This document shows positions 13,328 through 17,652 of a DNA stretch of 17,652 bases, one piece after another. The notes beneath the pieces were generated by a model that was not told the DNA's origin, searched no databases, and saw nothing but the letters and a program-made list of their open reading frames with translations. A program made the translations under genes and the position numbers. The first letter of the stretch is position 1. Every line of letters starts with the position of its first letter. Origin of the DNA: Bacillota bacterium (GTDB taxonomy: Bacteria; Bacillota_A; Clostridia; DSM-8532); NCBI GenBank assembly GCA_023424865.1, contig JAFADM010000041.1, forward strand, positions 1 to 17,652, read 5' to 3'.

Positions 13328-13552
13328 ATGAAGGTACTGAACCTCAATCAGAGTGTCTATCAGGCAACCGAGCAGTATCCCGAGCTCATCCCCATTATTG
13401 CCGGATGGGGTTTTCCTCAAATTCGGAATACCCACTTAAGACGTACAATCGGAAGAAGATACACCTTAGCACAAGCTATTAGAGGCTTAAACCTCGATAA
13501 GCGCAGAATTATCGAAAAGCTTAGTCAAAACGGCTTCCGCGTTGTTGAATAA
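13328..13552 (+). CDS. DUF1858 domain protein
   Basis: A 74-residue protein that consists almost entirely of a DUF1858 domain. It opens MKVLNLNQSVYQATEQYPELIPIIAGWGF, continues with LRRTIGRRYTLAQAIRGLNLD and closes with KRRIIEKLSQNGFRVVE. The family is an all-helical module found alone or fused to redox and hybrid-cluster-type proteins in anaerobes; its biochemical role is not settled. No cysteine is present. GGAG (13316-13319) lies 8 bases before the ATG. The gene follows the DUF3787-like gene by 93 bases on the same strand and ends before a strong terminator at 13607, so the two may share a transcript. Confidence 0.9.
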   Translation: MKVLNLNQSVYQATEQYPELIPIIAGWGFPQIRNTHLRRTIGRRYTLAQAIRGLNLDKRRIIEKLSQNGFRVVE

Positions 13553-13573
13553 GTGAAGGCCCCACTCCCTTTC

Positions 13574-13599
13574 AGCCCTATTTGCATACGCAAATGGCT
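13574..13599 (+). other. Bulged hairpin upstream of the terminator
   Basis: AGCC and ATTTGC (13574-13585, with a 2-base bulge) pair with GCAAAT and GGCT (13590-13599) around the tetraloop ATAC. It lies between the DUF1858 stop and the terminator at 13607. It may stabilise the mRNA 3' end. There is no U-tract. Confidence 0.45.
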
Positions 13600-13606
13600 G
13601 CCAATG

Positions 13607-13640
13607 AAAAGCACAGGGACATAAAATCCTGTGCTTTTTT
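13607..13640 (+). terminator. Strong rho-independent terminator after DUF1858 gene
   Basis: GCACAGG (13611-13617) pairs perfectly with CCTGTGC (13628-13634). A preceding AAAA pairs with the following TTTTTT, giving an 11-bp stem and a 10-base loop. It isolates the GH3 gene from the upstream small genes. Confidence 0.9.
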
Positions 13641-13717
13641 GTCATACTCCCAAGGACAAATGCGGTAAAATAGAATAAAGATATAAATAAAAAAACCAAC
13701 CGGATTCGGAGAAAAGC

Positions 13718-16159
13718 ATGCAAAAGTTAAATGAGCTTATTAGTGAACTGACATTGGAGGAAAAAGCCGCCCTGCTGGAGGGAGTAGACTCCTGGATGAC
13801 CAATGCCATACCTCGGCTGGACATTCCGGCCCTTTATCTGACGGACGGGCCTCATGGCCTTCGAAAGGTGAGAAAGTCCAGGGGAGGTTTTGGAGTAGGA
13901 GACAACGAGCATTCCACGGCTTTTCCTACCTCGGTTACCCTTGCTTCAACCTGGAATCCGGACAATGCGCGGCAAATGGGAGAGGCCATTGCCCGTGAGT
14001 GCGCAGACGCTCAGGTGGATGTTCTTCTGGCTCCGGGTGTAAATATCAAGCGAAGCCCTCTTTGCGGCCGCAATTTCGAGTATTTCTCCGAAGATCCGCT
14101 GCTAACGGGTGTTATGGGAAGTGCTTTTGTCCGTGGTGTCCAAAGCCGAGGCGTAGGCTGCAGCATCAAGCATTTTGCTGCCAATTCCAATGAAAATTAC
14201 CGTTTTACCGGGGACAGCGCCGTGGATCCCAGAGCCCTTCGAGAAATCTATCTGCGCGCCTTTGAACGTATTGTAAAGGAAACCGGGCCGTACACGGTGA
14301 TGTGCTCCTATAACCGGTTAAACGGAATCTTCGCATCCCAGAATTCATGGCTCTTAACTAAGATATTGAGGGAGGATTGGGGCTTTGACGGCCTTGTTGT
14401 CACCGACTGGGGCGCAACCTGCAACCGGGTGGAGGGGGTTAAGGCCGGATGTGACCTGGACATGCCGGGAAGCGTCTGGTATAACCGTCGAGGCCTCATT
14501 GAAGCGGTAAAGGCTGGCACCCTGCGGTCGGAAGTACTGGATAAGGCCGTTGGACGTGTTTTGAACCTCATAGGGAAATGTGCCCAGCGCAATAATGCTT
14601 CCCGCCATAATGCCAAAGACCATGCCCGTCTGTCCTTGGAAATAGCTATGGATGGGGCGGTTCTTCTTAAAAATGACGGCATACTCCCCTTAAGCGGCAA
14701 GGAAAGCCTGCTTGTGGTGGGCGAAATGTTTGAAAAGGTGCGTTACCAGGGGGCGGGATCTTCCCTTATTAACCCTCCGGAGGTTATTACGCCAAAAGAC
14801 GCCTTTGACCGCCGGGGTATTGCCTATGCCTATGAAAAGGGCTATGAGGGCTTTGAAGCAAAGGGCAGCCCTGAACATACCCGGGCTGTCCTGACCGCAG
14901 CACAAAAAGCCGATACCATATTGTTTTTCGGCGGGCTTACGGATTTTGAGGAAAGCGAAGGCTTTGACAGGGAGCACATGAAAATGGGGGAAAGCCAGAC
15001 CTCCCTCATAAAGGAGCTTGTTTCAGCCGGTAAAAAGGTGGTCCTTGTTCTGTTTGCGGGGGCGCCGGTAGAGCTTCCGTTTTTTGAAGGGCTTTCGGCG
15101 CTTCTTAATATGTATTTGCCGGGAATGTACGGCGGTGAGGCGGCCTGCGCCCTTTTATACGGAGAGGCTAATCCCTCGGGAAAGCTGGCTGAAAGCTGGC
15201 CCCTTTGTGCGGAGGATTCAAGCTGTTATGGCGACTATAACCGCAAGTCTGTTTCAATATATTACGAAAGTATTTATGTAGGCTACCGGTTTTATGATAA
15301 AGCCCAAACCCCGCTCAACTTCCCCTTTGGCTATGGGCTTTCCTATACCACCTTCTTATACGGAGAGCTTGAGGTAAGTGAAAACAGCGGCCAAATAACC
15401 GTTAATGTACAGATTACCAATAATGGCTTAAGGGACGGTGGGGAGGTAGTCCAGCTTTATGTTAAAAATGGGGAAAGTCAGGTTTTTAAAGCTGAAAAGG
15501 AGCTGCGGGCCTTTACAAAAATTTATCTTAAGACAGGTCAAACCGGTACGGCAAAACTGGTATTCAATAAATCCGATCTGGCCTATTGGAACCAAAAGCG
15601 GGAGGCCTGGGTCCTGGAAAACGGCACATACACCCTATGTATTGCCGCATCTGCCTGGGATATTCGCTTAACTGCACCCCTTCACATAAAAGATTGTGAA
15701 AAGTCGGAAAATCCTTATTCTGAGGTGGTCGCCTCTTCCTATGCCATGCCGCCCCGGGACATTCCCGCATGCTTTTCCGAGCTTCTCGGCGGTAAGGTGC
15801 AGCCTCTTCCGGAACCGCTGCCGCTAACCCTTGAATCTCCCCTTGGGGATCTTCCTTTGACCAAAACAGGCCGATTTCTCCACCGGATAATCCTGCTGAT
15901 TCTTAACCGGGATTATACCAAAGCGCTTAAAAACCCCAATCCGCTGGAGCGGGACACCCAATTGAAAAATGCCTATTTTTTAACCCGAATGATGCCCTAT
16001 AATTCCCTTCGTTCCATGAGCATGTCCTCCGGGGGACGGTTAACCGGCAAAGCGGCTTCGGCGCTGGTTATGCTGGCTAACGGACAGTATATCCGCGGGC
16101 TTTGGACCTTAATAAGAAGAGAAAAAATAATCCCTCTTCCCAGCGGGAGAAAGCGCTGA
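13718..16159 (+). CDS. Cytoplasmic GH3 beta-glycosidase (beta-glucosidase/xylosidase type)
   Basis: An 813-residue retaining glycoside hydrolase of family 3. Domain 1 is the TIM-like barrel (about 1-280), with LTDGPHGLRK (about 42-51), KHFAANSNE (Lys151-His152) and the nucleophile Asp230 in VVTDWGA. Domain 2 is the alpha/beta sandwich (about 310-525), with the probable acid/base Glu414 in EESEGFDREHM. A fibronectin-III-like domain follows (about 555-650), introduced by FPFGYGLSYTTF. About 160 further residues (652-813) form a helical, Lys/Arg-rich C-terminal extension of a kind seen in clostridial GH3 proteins. There is no signal peptide, so it should hydrolyse imported oligosaccharides. Glucoside or xyloside preference cannot be decided. 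GGAG (13708-13711) 6 bases before the ATG supports the start. It is isolated by the terminator upstream and converges on the MATE gene. Confidence 0.95.
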   Translation: MQKLNELISELTLEEKAALLEGVDSWMTNAIPRLDIPALYLTDGPHGLRKVRKSRGGFGVGDNEHSTAFPTSVTLASTWNPDNARQMGEAIARECADAQVDVLLAPGVNIKRSPLCGRNFEYFSEDPLLTGVMGSAFVRGVQSRGVGCSIKHFAANSNENYRFTGDSAVDPRALREIYLRAFERIVKETGPYTVMCSYNRLNGIFASQNSWLLTKILREDWGFDGLVVTDWGATCNRVEGVKAGCDLDMPGSVWYNRRGLIEAVKAGTLRSEVLDKAVGRVLNLIGKCAQRNNASRHNAKDHARLSLEIAMDGAVLLKNDGILPLSGKESLLVVGEMFEKVRYQGAGSSLINPPEVITPKDAFDRRGIAYAYEKGYEGFEAKGSPEHTRAVLTAAQKADTILFFGGLTDFEESEGFDREHMKMGESQTSLIKELVSAGKKVVLVLFAGAPVELPFFEGLSALLNMYLPGMYGGEAACALLYGEANPSGKLAESWPLCAEDSSCYGDYNRKSVSIYYESIYVGYRFYDKAQTPLNFPFGYGLSYTTFLYGELEVSENSGQITVNVQITNNGLRDGGEVVQLYVKNGESQVFKAEKELRAFTKIYLKTGQTGTAKLVFNKSDLAYWNQKREAWVLENGTYTLCIAASAWDIRLTAPLHIKDCEKSENPYSEVVASSYAMPPRDIPACFSELLGGKVQPLPEPLPLTLESPLGDLPLTKTGRFLHRIILLILNRDYTKALKNPNPLERDTQLKNAYFLTRMMPYNSLRSMSMSSGGRLTGKAASALVMLANGQYIRGLWTLIRREKIIPLPSGRKR

Positions 16160-16201
16160 AGGCTGTAGAAGGGGATTTAGGGCTCTGCTGCCTATCTAGG
16201 G

Positions 16202-17584
16202 TCAGGCCGAGGCCTTCTCTAAAACCGGCGTATCATGGGATTCCCAGTTGACATGGAGTATCATCAGCGTTGTTATAAAGGCCGCGGCGTAATTGGAGAA
16301 GAGATTGCCCCAGAAAACCGAGTCGTAACCAAGGACATGCTCCGTCGCCAGAATGAAGATATACCGCAAAAGCCATATCCGAAGAACACTGAGCACCAGC
16401 GTGATGCGTGTTCGGCCAAGGCCGATAAAGGCACCCTGTTGCACCATACAGATGCCAAAGCCGATAACCGAATAGGTATAGATACTGAGGGCGTGATTGG
16501 CAACTGCAAGTACCTCCGGCTCCCGGGTAAACAGGATGGTGATTTTTGACGAAAGAGGAACAATGATTGCAATGAGAAGGGCAGCGGTTATGGCGCTTAT
16601 GACACAGCCTGTGAGACAGGAGGAGCGTGCTTTTTTGCCCTGACCCGCCCCGATATTCATACTGACCATGGTGGTGACTGCCGCGCCGAAAGAGGACGGC
16701 AGAATAAAGCACACGGAAGAAATATTATTGGCAATGCCCTGACCGTTTAAGACCACGGCACCGTATTTTTCAACCTCATTGTTTATAAGGAAGAAGCCGA
16801 GGTTCAGCATAATGCTCGAGAGCATGGAAGGAATGCCTACCCTGAGAAGCTCACGAATGATCTGCCAGTCAAACTTAAAATCGGACAAAGTGAGCTTGTC
16901 CTCGCCGGAAGAATGGAAGAGCTCCAGGTACATCCAAAGGGTTATTAAGGCGTTGGAGGCCAGGGAGGCCATAACGGAGCCTACCAGACCCCAACGGAAA
17001 ACGGCGATGAAAAGCAGATTAAAGACGATTTTAAGCGCCAGCATGAGAAGCATTCGGGTAAAGGTATCCTCAGGCCTTCCGTTGGCGTTTTTAATGGCAT
17101 TATAGATGGATTCCATGAAGGAAAAGGGCAGTACAGCGGCACTTAAGGCCAGATACAGAAAAACATTGGAGGATATTTCATCATTAACCCTGGCTGATAC
17201 CGGAAAAGCAAGTGCGATAAGTACAGGGGCCAGAACAAAGCCCAGCAAAAAGGCAAAGACAATGAGCTGGGTGGAAATCCGCCGGCTCTTTTCAAAATCA
17301 CCTTTCCCGTTAGTCTGGCCGATAATGGCCATTCCCGCCGCACTCAGGCCCTGAGCAAGGGCTGCGGACATATTAACTACAGGGGCACTATATGTAATAG
17401 CGCTTGCAGCCACAGTTCCCACCACATTATTAATAAAAAGGCCGTCTATAACCGGAATAATTGACTGAATCAATCCGACCATAAGGGAAGGAACCGAAAG
17501 CATCAAGAGGGTAGAGGAAATGCGCCCGTTGATAATGAGATTACGTCGTTGTTCAATATCCTGCTTTAAAAAACCGAAGTGCAT
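16202..17584 (-). CDS. MATE-family multidrug/metabolite exporter
   Basis: A 460-residue, highly hydrophobic protein with about 12 membrane segments in two similar halves. Typical MATE features are the opening ISSTLLMLSVPSLMVGLIQSIIPVIDGLFINNVVG and the second-half equivalent LLRVGIPSMLSSIMLNLGFFLINNEVEKYG. Members couple efflux of drugs or metabolites to Na+ or H+ gradients; the substrate cannot be predicted. I chose the ATG at 17584, which has AGAAGG 7 bases upstream. An in-frame ATG at 17620 would add 12 residues but has only a weak GGA site very close to it and sits in the loop of a hairpin. The gene ends 42 bases from the converging GH3 gene, with no obvious terminator in the gap. Confidence 0.9.
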   Translation of the reverse strand: MHFGFLKQDIEQRRNLIINGRISSTLLMLSVPSLMVGLIQSIIPVIDGLFINNVVGTVAASAITYSAPVVNMSAALAQGLSAAGMAIIGQTNGKGDFEKSRRISTQLIVFAFLLGFVLAPVLIALAFPVSARVNDEISSNVFLYLALSAAVLPFSFMESIYNAIKNANGRPEDTFTRMLLMLALKIVFNLLFIAVFRWGLVGSVMASLASNALITLWMYLELFHSSGEDKLTLSDFKFDWQIIRELLRVGIPSMLSSIMLNLGFFLINNEVEKYGAVVLNGQGIANNISSVCFILPSSFGAAVTTMVSMNIGAGQGKKARSSCLTGCVISAITAALLIAIIVPLSSKITILFTREPEVLAVANHALSIYTYSVIGFGICMVQQGAFIGLGRTRITLVLSVLRIWLLRYIFILATEHVLGYDSVFWGNLFSNYAAAFITTLMILHVNWESHDTPVLEKASA

Positions 17585-17604
17585 AGCAATACCTTCTAAA
17601 TTCT

Positions 17605-17627
17605 GGAATATACCGAACATTTATTCC
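17605..17627 (-). other. 6-bp hairpin in the leader of the MATE gene
   Basis: GGAATA (17605-17610) and TATTCC (17622-17627) pair exactly around an 11-base loop. The loop holds the upstream candidate ATG at 17620, and the stem holds its weak GGA ribosome site. This argues for translation from 17584. Confidence 0.4.
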
Positions 17628-17640
17628 GTACAGAAAGTAG

Positions 17641-17646
17641 ATTATA
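17641..17646 (-). promoter_or_regulatory. Consensus -10 of the MATE gene promoter
   Basis: The minus strand reads TATAAT, about 20 bases before the upstream ATG at 17620. The matching -35 would lie beyond the window edge, so the promoter is incomplete here. Confidence 0.5.
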
Positions 17647-17652
17647 CGCTTA

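Noticed and set aside
14308..14700. 130-codon minus-strand frame within the GH3 gene
   Set aside because: It is a shadow of the GH3 coding sequence with no RBS and no recognisable domain.
16160..16201. Search for a shared terminator between the GH3 and MATE genes
   Set aside because: The 42-base gap holds only short GC matches and no stem with a T-run on either strand.

Overview
The window looks like chromosomal DNA of a low-to-moderate GC, Gram-positive, saccharolytic member of the Clostridia. The evidence is strong AGGAGG-type ribosome binding sites on nearly every gene, a lipoprotein with a Firmicutes-type lipobox, a DUF1858 protein, a small protein resembling clostridial DUF3787, a Gly/Asn/Cys-rich small membrane peptide, and GH51, GH43 and GH3 enzymes that all lack signal peptides. 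No rRNA, tRNA, transposase, phage gene or CRISPR array was found.

Layout. (1) 1-3267, AT-rich: an uncharacterised Cys-containing protein cut by the left edge (minus), an antibiotic-biosynthesis-monooxygenase-type small protein (plus, GTG start), a VOC/glyoxalase-like protein (minus) and an unrecognised 452-residue lipoprotein (plus). The lipoprotein gene is flanked by two diverged direct copies of a ~43-bp sequence. (2) 3430-9230: an arabinofuranoside-utilisation locus on the plus strand. It holds an ArsR-type winged-helix regulator with an unusually long C-terminal domain, an APH-fold small-molecule kinase, a multidomain intracellular GH51 alpha-L-arabinofuranosidase and, 4 bases later, a single-domain GH43 enzyme, closed by a rho-independent terminator. 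A good sigma-A promoter stands before the GH51 gene, and a perfect 14-bp palindrome overlaps its -10 and start region, as expected of a repressor operator. (3) 9260-11078: an ECF sigma factor with a convincing ECF-type promoter of its own, overlapped by a single-pass membrane protein that is probably its anti-sigma factor or sensor. (4) 11120-12906, minus strand: a 56-residue Gly/Asn/Cys-rich membrane peptide with its own terminator, then a complete glycogen synthase (glgA). (5) 13073-13640: two small conserved-looking proteins (DUF3787-like and DUF1858) and a strong terminator. (6) 13718-17652: a large cytoplasmic GH3 beta-glycosidase (plus) converging on a MATE-family exporter (minus) whose upstream region is cut by the right edge.

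How the genes could work together. The best-supported functional unit is region 2. Imported arabino-oligosaccharides would be debranched in the cytosol by the GH51 and GH43 enzymes. The ArsR-like protein is a candidate sensor-repressor whose large C-terminal domain could bind the sugar ligand, and the kinase is a candidate sugar-activating enzyme. No transporter is present, so uptake must be encoded elsewhere. The GH3 enzyme and glycogen synthase fit the same saccharolytic lifestyle but are separate transcription units. By eye, base composition rises in GC from about 9.2 kb onward, so the left part may have a different history. I found no clearly unprecedented multi-gene system. The most novel-looking items are the regulator's C-terminal domain with its operator, the kinase in this context, and the small Cys-rich membrane peptide.
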